Positions 19,496-28,627 of a stretch of 64,000 bases of DNA are shown piece by piece. Origin of the DNA: Pseudomonas taetrolens (lineage in GTDB: Bacteria > Pseudomonadota > Gammaproteobacteria > Pseudomonadales > Pseudomonadaceae); assembly GCF_900475285.1 (NCBI RefSeq), contig NZ_LS483370.1:4354001-4418000 (forward strand). The letters run 5' to 3'. Positions within the stretch are counted from its first letter, which is position 1. Every line of letters begins with the position of its first letter. The notes under the pieces were generated by a model. The model was not told the DNA's origin and did not search any database. It saw only the letters and a list, made by a program, of their open reading frames with translations. A program made the position numbers and the translations under genes.

Positions 19496-20343
19496 GGTGC
19501 TTGCTCCTCCAACAACTGACGAATGACTGGAATCAAATCACTGGCCGCCAGCCCACGGCCCATTGATCCTTGTTGCTCCCCGGCACGGGCATGCAGCCAC
19601 ACCGCCAGGCACGCGGCATCAAACGCGCTCATGCCTTGAGCCAGCAGCGCGCCGATCACGCCTGCCAGCACATCCCCCAAACCGGCCGTGGCCATCGCCG
19701 GATGCCCGTGATCACACAGGGCCAAACGGCCATCCACATCGGAAATCAAACTGCCTGCCCCTTTGAGAACGCACGCCACTGAGTATTTTTTAACCAGGGC
19801 CCGTGCCGCAGCCGGGCGGTCGCCCTGCACCTGGCTCGTACTGATACCGAGCAAACGCGCGGCTTCGCCAGGGTGCGGAGTGATCACTGAACCTGACGTT
19901 AGCTTAAAGTCAGCGTTGGACAACAGATTCAGCGCATCGGCATCCCAGACCTGCGGCATTTTTACCTGGACCGCTGCCGACAACAGGCTGCGCCCCCATG
20001 CGGCCTGCCCCAAGCCCGGCCCGACCACCAACACCGACGCGTGTGCCAGCACGTCCATCAGCTGATTGGCCGACGACACGCCCAAGGCCATGACTTCGGG
20101 CAAGCGGGTCAAGGCTGCAGGCACGTGCTCGGGCCGGGTCGCCAGCGACACCAGGCCCGCGCCACAGCGCAATGCAGCCTGTGCACTCAGGGTAATGGCG
20201 CCGCCGAACCCCCTGTCGCCACCGATCAACAGCACATGCCCGAACTGGCCCTTGTGGGCACTGGTTGTACGCGCAGGCAGGCGCGGCAGAGTCTCTGCAT
20301 GAAGCGGCGTGGGCTCGGGAAACAGGTGTTTGGTCTGCGGCAT
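19483..20343 (-). CDS. nnrD: ADP-dependent NAD(P)H-hydrate dehydratase, single-domain
   Basis: Repairs hydrated NAD(P)H by dehydrating the S-epimer at the expense of ADP. The 286 residues cover only the ribokinase-like dehydratase domain: HKGQFGHVLLIGGDRGFGGA near residue 30, VLVVGPGLGQ, TPHPGEAARLLG, and GHPAMATAGLGDVLAGVIGA with the catalytic Gly-Asp. The N-terminal epimerase domain (NnrE) of the E. coli YjeF fusion is absent, so the epimerase, if present, is elsewhere. It heads the minus-strand cluster, divergent from queG over 62 bp. Confidence 0.92.
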   Translation of the reverse strand: MPQTKHLFPEPTPLHAETLPRLPARTTSAHKGQFGHVLLIGGDRGFGGAITLSAQAALRCGAGLVSLATRPEHVPAALTRLPEVMALGVSSANQLMDVLAHASVLVVGPGLGQAAWGRSLLSAAVQVKMPQVWDADALNLLSNADFKLTSGSVITPHPGEAARLLGISTSQVQGDRPAAARALVKKYSVACVLKGAGSLISDVDGRLALCDHGHPAMATAGLGDVLAGVIGALLAQGMSAFDAACLAVWLHARAGEQQGSMGRGLAASDLIPVIRQLLEEQAPCLN

Positions 20344-20405
20344 GCGTGTTGGACTCCGATGTCTGGCAGAATTATACGCATCTCAGCCCCGGTTTCTCTT
20401 GCCTC

Positions 20406-21473
20406 ATGCCTGCTATTACTGTCGACCTCCCCGCACTTGCTCAGTCCATCAAGGAATGGGGCCGTGAGCTGGGCTTCCAACAAGTCGCCATTGCCGGCCT
20501 CGATCTGGGCGAACACGAACAGCATCTGGAGCGCTGGCTCGCCGCCGGCTACCACGGCGACATGGAATACATGGGCGCCCATGGCAGCAAACGCTCACAT
20601 CCCGAAGAGTTGGTTCCCGGCACGTTGCGGGTGGTTTCCCTGCGTATGGATTACCTGCCCGGAGACACCCACATGGCGCAATTGCTCGCCCAACCCGAAA
20701 AAGCCTACGTGTCGCGCTACGCCTTGGGCCGCGATTATCACAAGCTGATCCGTAAACGCGTGCAACAGCTCGCCGACCGCATTCAGGCGGCCATCGGCCC
20801 TTTCGGCTTTCGTGCGTTCGTCGACAGTGCCCCCGTCCTGGAAAAAGCCATCGCGCAAAAAGCCGGCCTGGGCTGGATCGGCAAAAACACCCTGGTGCTC
20901 AATCGCAAGGCGGGCAGCTACTTCTTTCTGAGTGAGCTGTTTGTCGACTTGCCGCTGCCCGAAGACCCGCCCCACGAGACTGAACATTGCGGGCGCTGCA
21001 CGGCGTGCCTGGACATTTGCCCAACCAATGCGTTTGTCGGGCCCTATGTGCTGGATGCCCGGCGCTGCATCTCATACCTGACCATCGAGCTTAAAACTGC
21101 TATCCCCGAGGACCTGCGCCCACTGATTGGTAATCGGGTATTTGGCTGCGATGACTGCCAGATCGTCTGCCCCTGGAACCGTTTCGCCCGCCCCACAACA
21201 GAAGGTGACTTCAAGCCGCGACATAACCTGGACAACGCCGAACTGGCCGAACTGTTTATGTGGGATGAAGACAAGTTCCTGAGCAGCACCGAAGGCTCTC
21301 CCCTGCGCCGGGCCGGTTATGAGCGCTGGCTGCGCAATTTGGCGGTGGGCCTGGGCAATGCACCGTCGAGCATTCCGGTGCTGGAAGCCTTGAAGGCCCG
21401 CCGTGAATATCCCTCGCAGCTGGTGCAGGAACATGTGGCATGGGCATTGAAGCAACACGCTGAGCGGGCCTGA
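20406..21473 (+). CDS. queG: Epoxyqueuosine reductase QueG
   Basis: Cobalamin-dependent iron-sulfur enzyme that reduces epoxyqueuosine to queuosine at tRNA position 34. The start at MPAITVDLPALAQSIKEWGR was chosen over an open frame reaching back to 20265 because the latter overlaps the divergent nnrD. Two [4Fe-4S] motifs are visible: CGRCTACLDICPTNAF and CDDCQIVCPWNRF. Conserved KAGLGWIGKNTLVLN precedes them. The 355 residues end with a HEAT-like helical segment. Divergent neighbour nnrD is the usual arrangement. Confidence 0.96.
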   Translation: MPAITVDLPALAQSIKEWGRELGFQQVAIAGLDLGEHEQHLERWLAAGYHGDMEYMGAHGSKRSHPEELVPGTLRVVSLRMDYLPGDTHMAQLLAQPEKAYVSRYALGRDYHKLIRKRVQQLADRIQAAIGPFGFRAFVDSAPVLEKAIAQKAGLGWIGKNTLVLNRKAGSYFFLSELFVDLPLPEDPPHETEHCGRCTACLDICPTNAFVGPYVLDARRCISYLTIELKTAIPEDLRPLIGNRVFGCDDCQIVCPWNRFARPTTEGDFKPRHNLDNAELAELFMWDEDKFLSSTEGSPLRRAGYERWLRNLAVGLGNAPSSIPVLEALKARREYPSQLVQEHVAWALKQHAERA

Positions 21474-21632
21474 AGACAGCTGTTGTCCACGCAACGAGGC
21501 TGCGTCCGGCTAGATAGCCGTCGTGCATCGAAGTACGCCATGGGTACCGAGGACTCCGCCCTCGACCGTAGCCTCGCGGAGCTCGTCAACGGCTACAGAT
21601 TTGGAGACATTCTGTAGGCCGCTACCGAAGGC
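21474..21632. repeat. Degenerate REP-type intergenic sequence
   Basis: The gap between convergent queG and the TRIC channel gene contains pieces resembling the REP family (GAGGCTGCGTCCGGC near 21500, GTAGCC...GGCTAC around 21571-21596, GTAGGCCGCTACCGAAGGCC near 21616), arranged as imperfect inverted repeats. Nothing coding is apparent. Confidence 0.45.
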
Positions 21633-22244
21633 CTAGTGCTCGTCGTTGTAGACGAACTTGGGCATTTCCCAGTTGAAGCGGATCGCCAGCAAGCGCAGCA
21701 GCAGGCCGCCGAACAAGGTGACGAGAATCGCCTGTTCGTTGGGCATTTCAAGCCAGGTGCAGAGCAGGAAGCACCACGCGGCAGCGAAGGACACGCTGGC
21801 ATAGAGTTCACGGCGAAAGATCAATGGGATATCGTTGCAAAAGATGTCTCGCAAGATGCCGCCGAACACACCGGTAATGACCCCGCTGACCGAAGCCACC
21901 AGCATGCCTTGGCCCATTTCCAGGGCAGTCATGCAGCCAATCAGCGTAAACGCCACCAGCCCCAGTGCATCGAGCACCAAAAACAGCGAGCGCAAATGGC
22001 GCATCAGTGGCGCGATAAAGATCGTCACCAGCGCGGCAAAGGTCGTCAGCACCAGGTATTCCGGGTGCTTCACCCACGTCAGCGGGTAATGCCCCAGCAA
22101 CACATCGCGTACTGAACCGCCGCCCAGCGCCGTGACACACGCAATCAGCACCACCCCGAACCAGTCCATGCCTCGACGCCCGGCTGACAGCGCGCCGGTC
22201 ATGGCTTCTGCGGTAATGGCAACTAAATAGAGCATCAGCAACAT
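21633..22244 (-). CDS. Trimeric intracellular cation (TRIC) channel family protein
   Basis: Small inner-membrane protein of the UPF0126/YadS group, whose structurally studied members form homotrimeric potassium-permeable channels. The 203 residues contain about seven hydrophobic helices in two related halves, each with the diagnostic glycine-rich turn: ALGGGSVRDVLLGHYPLTWV in the first and GVFGGILRDIFCNDIP in the second. The physiological substrate in pseudomonads is not known. It lies downstream of orn on the same strand, but a 239-bp gap with REP sequence argues against tight coupling. Confidence 0.88.
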   Translation of the reverse strand: MLLMLYLVAITAEAMTGALSAGRRGMDWFGVVLIACVTALGGGSVRDVLLGHYPLTWVKHPEYLVLTTFAALVTIFIAPLMRHLRSLFLVLDALGLVAFTLIGCMTALEMGQGMLVASVSGVITGVFGGILRDIFCNDIPLIFRRELYASVSFAAAWCFLLCTWLEMPNEQAILVTLFGGLLLRLLAIRFNWEMPKFVYNDEH

Positions 22245-22331
22245 GGCAGCGATCCTTGCGATAAGGCGCGCAGTCTACTCAGTTGGCGCCAGCACCAAAA
22301 GGGGGCGACGCTGAAGGTTTGCAACGATCCC

Positions 22332-22464
22332 GTAGCCGCTGCCGAAAGTTACGTCCGATTGCCAAGCAATCGTAAACCTGAGTACAGGGTAAATCCGGCA
22401 CATCGCTTGCCTGATTTCACGAGGGCTGCGCCGCCGGACGCAGCCTCGTATCTCGACAGCGCCT
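22332..22464. repeat. REP/BIME-type element between orn and the TRIC gene
   Basis: Opens with GTAGCCGCTGCCGAAAGTTA at 22332 and ends with an inverted relative (GGCTGCGCC ... GGACGCAGCC ... CGACAGCGCC). The middle is unrelated spacer. Family resemblance to the elements at 44298 and 48186 is clear at the 5' half. Confidence 0.6.
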
Positions 22465-22483
22465 GGAAAGTGCGCTTACCGCG

Positions 22484-23026
22484 TTAGAACTTGATGAAGT
22501 GCTTACGGTAGTGCTGCAGCTCGGCGATCGACTCGCGAATGTCATCCAGCGCCAGGTGCGTCCCTTTTTTGACCAGGCTGTCGCGAACTTCCGGAGCCCA
22601 GCGGGCAACCAGCTCCTTGAGGGTCGACACGTCCAGGTTGCGGTAGTGGAAGTAGCTTTCGAGGGTTTTCATGTGGGTGTACAGGAAACGCCGGTCCTGG
22701 CAGATGCTGTTGCCGCAGATCGGTGACTTGCCTTTTGGCACCCATTGCTCAAGGAAGGCAATGGTTTGCGCCTCGGCCTCGGCCATGCTGGTGGTGCTGT
22801 CCTTGACGCGCTGGGTCAGACCGCTGCCGCCGTGGGTGCGGGTGTTCCATTCGTCCATGCGGGCCAGCACTTCATCGCTGTGGTGGATGGCAATGACCGG
22901 GCCTTCGGCAAGGGTGTTGAGGTTGCTGTCGGTGACAATGGTGGCCATTTCGATAATGACGTCGTTGTCAGGGTCCAGACCGGTCATTTCCAAGTCGATC
23001 CAGATCAGGTTCTGCGCGTTGTTCAT
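22484..23026 (-). CDS. orn: Oligoribonuclease
   Basis: 3'-5' exoribonuclease of the DEDDh family that finishes degradation of 2-5 nt RNAs and hydrolyses pGpG, so it closes the c-di-GMP degradation pathway in Pseudomonas. The 180 residues carry the DEDD elements [33 protein letters not shown] and [14 protein letters not shown]. It is divergent from rsgA, the conserved gammaproteobacterial pairing. Relevance to the neighbouring motility genes through c-di-GMP is an inference only. Confidence 0.97.
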   Translation of the reverse strand: MNNAQNLIWIDLEMTGLDPDNDVIIEMATIVTDSNLNTLAEGPVIAIHHSDEVLARMDEWNTRTHGGSGLTQRVKDSTTSMAEAEAQTIAFLEQWVPKGKSPICGNSICQDRRFLYTHMKTLESYFHYRNLDVSTLKELVARWAPEVRDSLVKKGTHLALDDIRESIAELQHYRKHFIKF

Positions 23027-23131
23027 AAAGGGCTCCCGGGCTTAGTCGCGCAGTTTAGCTTAGGCGTGCGGCCCACGTGCTAAACTCGGCGGCGTTTCAT
23101 CTCCTTATCGCTTTATCAACACGGAACACCC

Positions 23132-24163
23132 ATGGCCAAACGCCAGCTCAATCGTCGTCAGAATTGGCGCATCGAAAAGATCCAGGGCGAGCGCGCTGCA
23201 CGCGCCGCCAAACGTGAATCCAGTGCCGTTGAGGCGCTTGAGGGCGGCGATCTGGGCCCCGAGCAGCTCGGCCTGGTCATCGCGCACTTTGGCGTACAAG
23301 TCGAAGTCGAAGCCCAGGAAGGCGAACTGAAAGGCCAGATGTTCCGTTGCCACCTGCGCGCCAACCTGCCCGCACTGGTCACCGGCGACACCGTTGTATG
23401 GCGCGCCGGCAATCAGGGCATCGGGGTAATCGTCGCCCAGCTGCCGCGTAAAACCGAGCTGTGCCGTCCGGACAGCCGTGGCCAGCTCAAGCCGGTCGCT
23501 GCCAACGTCGATATGATTGTGATTGTCTTCGCGCCAATGCCCGAGCCCCATGCCAACCTGATCGACCGTTATCTGGTGGCTGCCGAGCACGCCGGGATCC
23601 GCCCGCTATTGCTGCTCAACAAAGCCGACCTGATCGACGATCAAAATGCCCCGGCGCTTAATGCGTTGCTAGGTGTTTATCGACAGCTGGGGTACCCGGT
23701 GCTGGAAGTGTCGGCGCATCACGGCAATGGCATGCAGCAACTGCAAGCACAGCTGGATGGGCACATCAGTGTGTTTGTGGGTCAGTCCGGCGTGGGCAAG
23801 TCGTCCCTGGTCAACAGCTTGTTGCCAGAGGTCAACTTGCGGGTCGGGCCGCTGTCCGAGATTTCCGGGCAGGGCACGCACACCACGACCACCGCACGGC
23901 TGTTCCACTTCCCGGGCGGTGGCGACCTGATCGACTCCCCGGGTATTCGCGAGTTTGGTCTGGGGCACGTGAGCCGGGCTGATGTTGAAGCCGGGTTTAT
24001 CGAGTTCAACGACCTGATCGGCCGTTGCCGCTTCCGCGATTGCAAACACGACCGCGAACCGGGCTGTGCACTATTAATGGCTCTGGAAGATGGCCGCGTA
24101 CAGCAGCAGCGCATGAACAGCTACCGCTCGATCATCGCCAGCCTGCCCGAAAGCAGCTACTAA
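23132..24163 (+). CDS. rsgA: Ribosome small-subunit GTPase RsgA (YjeQ)
   Basis: Late-stage 30S assembly GTPase. The 343-residue protein has the circularly permuted order typical of the family: N-terminal OB fold (about 60-130), G4 NKADL, then G1 [21 protein letters not shown]3 [10 protein letters not shown], and a C-terminal zinc-binding segment [16 protein letters not shown]. An Arg/Lys-rich N-terminus ([17 protein letters not shown]) fits RNA binding. It is divergent from orn over 105 bp. Confidence 0.97.
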   Translation: MAKRQLNRRQNWRIEKIQGERAARAAKRESSAVEALEGGDLGPEQLGLVIAHFGVQVEVEAQEGELKGQMFRCHLRANLPALVTGDTVVWRAGNQGIGVIVAQLPRKTELCRPDSRGQLKPVAANVDMIVIVFAPMPEPHANLIDRYLVAAEHAGIRPLLLLNKADLIDDQNAPALNALLGVYRQLGYPVLEVSAHHGNGMQQLQAQLDGHISVFVGQSGVGKSSLVNSLLPEVNLRVGPLSEISGQGTHTTTTARLFHFPGGGDLIDSPGIREFGLGHVSRADVEAGFIEFNDLIGRCRFRDCKHDREPGCALLMALEDGRVQQQRMNSYRSIIASLPESSY

Positions 24164-24174
24164 ACCGCAGAAGC

Positions 24175-24206
24175 CCAGCAGGCGCGAACACGCTCGCGCC
24201 TGCTGG
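24175..24206. terminator. Long hairpin between convergent rsgA and motB
   Basis: CCAGCAGGCGCGA-ACACGC-TCGCGCCTGCTGG, a 13-bp perfect stem 11 bp after the rsgA stop. It is related to the TGTAGGAGCGAGC repeat family seen at other gene ends in the window. No T run follows on either strand, so it may act as a 3'-end protecting stem rather than a classical terminator. Confidence 0.6.
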
Positions 24207-24207
24207 A

Positions 24208-25185
24208 CTACGGGGCCTTATCGTCAAATAAATTCAGCTTTTTCCGCTCTTCATGGGCAGGTGGTGGCTGCTGGTCGGCCGGCAATACGATCGGATCAAT
24301 CGGCGTTGTCGGTGTTTCAGCCTTGGCCTTGGGCGCGCCCTGCTCGCCTTCAATCGCCTGCTGGGCCTTTTTGGTCAGCACCACAATGTCGATGCGCCGG
24401 TTGATCGGGCTCAGCGGGTTGGTTTTGTTGAACAATTGGGACGAGGCATACCCCACGACTCGCGCCACCTGTGCCTCTGGGTAACTGCCTGCCACCAGCG
24501 CCCGTCGCGCCGCATTGGCGCGATTGGCCGATAACTCCCAGTTGCCGAAATCACCATTGCCGGCATACGGCGCGGCATCGGTATGGCCGCTGATACTGAC
24601 TTTATTGGGCACCGCTTTAATGGTGTCGGCCAGGGCCAGCAAAATGTCTTCAAAATACGGCTTCAGGCGCGCACTGCCGACATCAAACATCGGCCGGCTC
24701 TCGGCATCCATGATCTGGATGCGCAGGCCGTCCGGGGCGATTTCAAACAGCAGTTGATCCTTGAATTTGCGCAACTCCGGGTTTTCTTCAACCTTGTTCT
24801 GCAGTTCTTGCAGCAACAGTTCGAGGCGCTCTTTCTCAACCTGATCGGCCACGCTTTCGGCCTGGTAAGCATCGAGCGGCACTTTGTCCGGTTGCGGCTG
24901 CAGCGTTTGTTCGGGGTTAAGGGTTTTTTCAGGTGCCAGCTCGGGGGTGCCGCCGAGGTCGATCACATACGGCGTGCCGCTCTCACTGAAGCCGATCGGG
25001 TCTTTGAAGTAGCCGCCGATGGCGATTTTCTGTTCTGGGGTCGCCGCAGTCATTAGCCACATCACCAGGAAAAACGCCATCATCGCCGTGGCGAAGTCAG
25101 CGAACGCGATTTTCCATGCACCACCGTGATGGCCTGCGGCATAGCGCTTGACGCGCTTGATGATGATTGGCTGATTGTTCTCCAT
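24208..25185 (-). CDS. motB: Flagellar stator protein MotB
   Basis: Peptidoglycan-anchored half of the proton-driven flagellar stator. The 325 residues show a basic N-terminus (IIIKRVKRYAAG), a single transmembrane helix (FADFATAMMAFFLVMWLMTA) with the proton-path aspartate in FADFATA, a plug/linker region, and a C-terminal OmpA-type peptidoglycan-binding domain with ISGHTDAAPYAGNGDFGNWE and LSANRANAARR. Length and domain order are normal. It follows motA by 3 bp. Confidence 0.97.
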   Translation of the reverse strand: MENNQPIIIKRVKRYAAGHHGGAWKIAFADFATAMMAFFLVMWLMTAATPEQKIAIGGYFKDPIGFSESGTPYVIDLGGTPELAPEKTLNPEQTLQPQPDKVPLDAYQAESVADQVEKERLELLLQELQNKVEENPELRKFKDQLLFEIAPDGLRIQIMDAESRPMFDVGSARLKPYFEDILLALADTIKAVPNKVSISGHTDAAPYAGNGDFGNWELSANRANAARRALVAGSYPEAQVARVVGYASSQLFNKTNPLSPINRRIDIVVLTKKAQQAIEGEQGAPKAKAETPTTPIDPIVLPADQQPPPAHEERKKLNLFDDKAP

Positions 25186-25188
25186 AAA

Positions 25189-26040
25189 TCAGCGACCGCG
25201 AACCACTTGTTCCAGCTCGGAAAAACTCGGCCGGTGCTTGGGGTACAACACTTTGCGACCGAATTCGACCGCCAGCGACGGCGGCATGCCCGAGGCGGAA
25301 GCCACCAGTGAGGCCTTGATCGATTCGTAGATGTTGAGCTCCTCCTTGGCATCGTGTGCCAGAGAAGTCGCCAGCGGCCCGAAGAAGCCATACGCGGCCA
25401 GGATCCCGAAGAACGTACCCACCAGGGCTGCACCGACGTGCATGCCGATCGCGGCCTGATCGCCTTCACCCAGCGAAGCCATGGTCACGACAATCCCCAG
25501 CACCGCGGCCACGATACCGAACCCGGGCATGCCGTCGGCAATACCGGTCACCGCATGGGACGGGTGATCCAGCTCTTCCTTGAGGTTGTACAGCTCCATG
25601 TCGAACAGCCCCTCAAGCTCATGGGGCGCCATGTTGCCGGACGACATGATGCGCAGATAGTCACAGATAAACGCCGTCATGCGTTCGTCTTTAAGCACGG
25701 TCGGGTACTTGGCAAAGATCGGACTGGCCGCTGCATCTTCGATATCGCCTTCGATGGCCATCATGCCTTCGCGACGACTTTTATTCAGAATGTCGTAAAC
25801 CAGGCCCAGCACTTCAAGGTAGAACGCGTGGGAAAAACGCGAACCGAACATGCTGATGGATTTCTTGATCACGTGCAGGGTCATGTAGCCCGGGTTCGCC
25901 TGCAGGAACGCACCGAAAGCCGCACCGCCAATAATCAAGACTTCGAATGGCTGAATCAGCGCCCCGATCTTGCCATGGGAAAGCACGTAACCGCCGAGCA
26001 CGCTCGCGAACACGACGATGATGCCGATAATTTTAGCCAT
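25189..26040 (-). CDS. motA: Flagellar stator protein MotA
   Basis: Membrane half of the proton stator that pushes on FliG. The start MAKIIGIIVVFASVLGGYVL was chosen because the family begins this way; the frame is open 26 codons upstream, but that extension overlaps the FliA promoter transcript start. The 283 residues have four transmembrane helices (two near the N-terminus, two around residues 165-225) and a charged cytoplasmic loop between. The conserved DGMPGFGIVAAVLGIVVTM segment is present. It is the first gene of motAB. Confidence 0.97.
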   Translation of the reverse strand: MAKIIGIIVVFASVLGGYVLSHGKIGALIQPFEVLIIGGAAFGAFLQANPGYMTLHVIKKSISMFGSRFSHAFYLEVLGLVYDILNKSRREGMMAIEGDIEDAAASPIFAKYPTVLKDERMTAFICDYLRIMSSGNMAPHELEGLFDMELYNLKEELDHPSHAVTGIADGMPGFGIVAAVLGIVVTMASLGEGDQAAIGMHVGAALVGTFFGILAAYGFFGPLATSLAHDAKEELNIYESIKASLVASASGMPPSLAVEFGRKVLYPKHRPSFSELEQVVRGR

Positions 26041-26108
26041 AGGGATAAAGGTACTTATTGAGTCAGGTTCAAGATGATTGTCCGGCGCCGCTAAAACTCT
26101 TCTTCTCC

Positions 26109-26135
26109 TTATCGGCAAATCTGCGCCAGACTATA
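26109..26135 (-). promoter_or_regulatory. FliA (sigma-28) promoter of motAB
   Basis: On the minus strand TATAGTCT (26128-26135), an 11-bp spacer and GCCGATAA (26109-26116) match the flagellar sigma-28 consensus TAAAGTTT-N11-GCCGATAA at 14 of 16 positions, including a perfect -10. The inferred start leaves a leader of roughly 60 nt before motA. It indicates late-class flagellar control of the stator genes. Confidence 0.85.
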
Positions 26136-26181
26136 GCTTGCAACGGCGAAAAGCCATTTGCCCCGTCAGGGCGTGCACACA

Positions 26182-27747
26182 ATGGATGATGACTGCGTTC
26201 CCATCATGACCTACGAAACCCTCGCCGTACCCTCAACGCCTTCTACCCTCGATGCCTGGGTCAAACACCTCGACGCCGTCAACCTGCCGATCCCGCTGCA
26301 CAGCCACACACTGGTCTGCCAGGCACTCAACGACAGTCGACGCTCCCTGCGTGAAATTGCCGAGGTCATGCAAGACAGCCCGGCGCTGGCGCTAAGCCTG
26401 ATCCGCGAGGCCAATTACCACGCCCACGGTAGTCTGAGCGAGCCGAGCGAGAGCCTTGAAGTGGCCATCAACCGCCTCGGCCTGCAACGCACCCAGGCGC
26501 TGCTTGAGCGTTTACCGGCCTTACCGGCTGAAGAAATGCCCTTGGCATTCCGGCAAATACAACTCATCAGCCAGCACGCCGCGCAGCAAGCCAGCGGGTT
26601 GTTCGGCAATCGTCTGGCACGGCTCTGGCACGAAATCTACTGGGGCAGCCTGCTGTTTCTCTCGCCACTGTGGGCCATGGCCCTGACCCACCCGCAACAG
26701 CTTGATGAATGGGAACGGCGAGTGTTTCATCAGGGCGAATGCGCCAGCAAGGTTGAGCAGCGGCTGTTCGGGGTGCGCCTGTTTGAAATCTGCCGGGCAC
26801 TGGCGGTGTTGTGGCGACTGCCCGAGTGGGTGCTGCAAGGCTATGCCGTGATTACCGAAGAACAACGCACGCTGGTCAGCGTGCTGCACATCGCCCGTGA
26901 CAGCCAGAATCCCCTGCGCCAACAGCAGCGCCTGGACGCCAATCCGGCACTGCGGCGCTGGCTGGGTCAGCCCGCCCATACCGTGCTGCTGGCCAACGGC
27001 CTGGCGCTGTCCGCGCAACAGGCCTGGGACTCACCGCATAACCTGCGCTGGCAATACCTGACCAGCCTGTACCTGCAAATGCCTCTGGATGAACTGCAAC
27101 AGCAAGTGCATCAGAACGCGGCGAGCAGCGGGCGCTATCACGCGCTGCCCGACCTCTGGCACCCGGCACAGTCACTGCTCTGGCCGTGGGACATGCGCCG
27201 CACGAATCAGGGCCTGCTGCAGCCCGCCGCGCCACCTTCGGCCGAAGCACTGGCGTTGTGGCGCAAACACTGCGGAAAATTGCTGGCCGAACCGAGCGTG
27301 TTCAGCAACTCCATGCACCTGACCACCTGCGCCTGCGACGCCCTGATGGCCTGCGGCATGCGCCGGGTAATGTTGCTGATGGCCGACAAGACCTCATCCA
27401 CCCTGCGCGTGCATCAAATCTCGGGGCTGCCCAAGGAAGTCTTCGATCTGAGCCTGCCCATCAATCAAAGCACCGCGCTGCAACGGTTGATGGAGCACCC
27501 GGCCCAAGTGCGCCTGACACCCGAAAATAACAAGGTGATTTCTGCCGTTTTACCCGATAGCCTGCGCAGCCTTTTCCCGGGGGAGCACCTGTTGTTGCGC
27601 TCATTGAGCAACCATGGCCGAACGGTGATGCTGATAGTCGCTGACCAGGGCGGCGGTCCGTTTTCACAGACCAGCGTGCAAGCCTTTGGTAAAACAGCGC
27701 AATGTATCGAGAAAGCGCTGAACAGCTTTACTGCTCGCGGGCGCTAA
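26182..27747 (+). CDS. HDOD-domain signalling protein with C-terminal GAF-like region
   Basis: HDOD domains are non-catalytic relatives of HD phosphohydrolases found in regulators of motility, c-di-GMP signalling and stress. The N-terminal half (about residues 15-220) shows the HDOD pattern: LREIAEVMQDSPALALSLIR, then EVAINRLGLQRTQALLERL. The last 150 residues, from CACDALMACGMRRVMLLMAD, look GAF-like. No GGDEF, EAL or receiver domain is seen. Start is uncertain: ATG at 26182 is used, with a TTG at 26158 and an ATG at 26206 as alternatives; none has a strong ribosome-binding site. It is divergent from motA and equivalent in position to PA4955 (from memory). Confidence 0.8.
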   Translation: MDDDCVPIMTYETLAVPSTPSTLDAWVKHLDAVNLPIPLHSHTLVCQALNDSRRSLREIAEVMQDSPALALSLIREANYHAHGSLSEPSESLEVAINRLGLQRTQALLERLPALPAEEMPLAFRQIQLISQHAAQQASGLFGNRLARLWHEIYWGSLLFLSPLWAMALTHPQQLDEWERRVFHQGECASKVEQRLFGVRLFEICRALAVLWRLPEWVLQGYAVITEEQRTLVSVLHIARDSQNPLRQQQRLDANPALRRWLGQPAHTVLLANGLALSAQQAWDSPHNLRWQYLTSLYLQMPLDELQQQVHQNAASSGRYHALPDLWHPAQSLLWPWDMRRTNQGLLQPAAPPSAEALALWRKHCGKLLAEPSVFSNSMHLTTCACDALMACGMRRVMLLMADKTSSTLRVHQISGLPKEVFDLSLPINQSTALQRLMEHPAQVRLTPENNKVISAVLPDSLRSLFPGEHLLLRSLSNHGRTVMLIVADQGGGPFSQTSVQAFGKTAQCIEKALNSFTARGR

Positions 27748-27790
27748 CGCTTGCGCTACAATTCGCCCCCTTTCGCTCTGGAGACCTCAC

Positions 27791-28618
27791 ATGCCTGACT
27801 TCTCTGGCTTGCCGCTGGTGATTGAGCCCAGCGACCTGCTCGCCCGGCTCGAAACACCCAATCTGATTGTGGTCGACCTGACCAGCGTGGCGCGCTACGA
27901 GGCCGGGCACATTCCGGGCGCTCGTTTTGTCGACCCGAAACGGACACAACTGGGTCTGCCCCCGGCTCCCGGGTTGCTGCCGACCCAGGCTTCGCTGCAA
28001 TCCCTGTTTGGCGAACTGGGGCACAACCCTGACGCGATCTACGTGGTCTATGACGATGAAGGCGGTGGCTGGGCCGGGCGTTTTATCTGGCTGCTGGATG
28101 TGATCGGGCACAAGGCCTACCACTACCTGGACGGCGGGCTTCACGCCTGGATCGCAGAAGGTTTGCCATTGTCCACCGAGGCCGCGCCCGCTGCTGGCGG
28201 CCCGGTTGCCCTGACGTTGCACGACGAACCCACGGCCACCCGCGAGTACCTGCAAAGCCGTCTGGGTGCCACCGACCTGGTGATCTGGGATGCACGCAGC
28301 GAAGGCGAGTACACCGGTGAGAAAGTACTGGCGGCCAAAGGCGGGCATATACCCGGCGCCAAACACTTTGAATGGACCGCTGGCATGGATAAAACCCGCC
28401 ACCTGCGTATCCGCACCGACATGGCCCAGATCCTCAACGATCTGGGCATCAGCAAAGACAAAGAAGTGATTACCCACTGCCAGACCCACCATCGCTCTGG
28501 CTTTACTTATCTCGTTGCCAAATCGCTCGGTTACCCGCGCGTTAAAGGCTACGCCGGTTCCTGGGGCGAATGGGGCAACCACCCCGATACGCCCGTCGAA
28601 CTGCCTGCAAAAAATTAA
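27791..28618 (+). CDS. rhdA: Thiosulfate sulfurtransferase (rhodanese) RhdA
   Basis: Two-domain rhodanese that transfers sulfane sulfur from thiosulfate to acceptors such as cyanide. The 275 residues consist of an inactive N-terminal rhodanese repeat (DLTSVARYEAGHIPGARFVD) and a catalytic C-terminal repeat with the active loop CQTHHRSG, catalytic cysteine at residue 230, the same loop as Azotobacter vinelandii RhdA. It lies 9 bp upstream of the phosphatidylserine decarboxylase gene, a conserved pseudomonad pair with no obvious shared chemistry. Confidence 0.95.
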   Translation: MPDFSGLPLVIEPSDLLARLETPNLIVVDLTSVARYEAGHIPGARFVDPKRTQLGLPPAPGLLPTQASLQSLFGELGHNPDAIYVVYDDEGGGWAGRFIWLLDVIGHKAYHYLDGGLHAWIAEGLPLSTEAAPAAGGPVALTLHDEPTATREYLQSRLGATDLVIWDARSEGEYTGEKVLAAKGGHIPGAKHFEWTAGMDKTRHLRIRTDMAQILNDLGISKDKEVITHCQTHHRSGFTYLVAKSLGYPRVKGYAGSWGEWGNHPDTPVELPAKN

Positions 28619-28627
28619 GGACCTTGA

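Noticed and set aside
20265-20405. N-terminal extension of queG.
   Set aside because: It would overlap the divergent nnrD gene and adds sequence foreign to the family; MPAITVDLPAL is the standard-looking start.
24175-24206. Possible CRISPR repeat or attachment site.
   Set aside because: A single palindrome with no regularly spaced repeats; it belongs to the dispersed intergenic repeat family.
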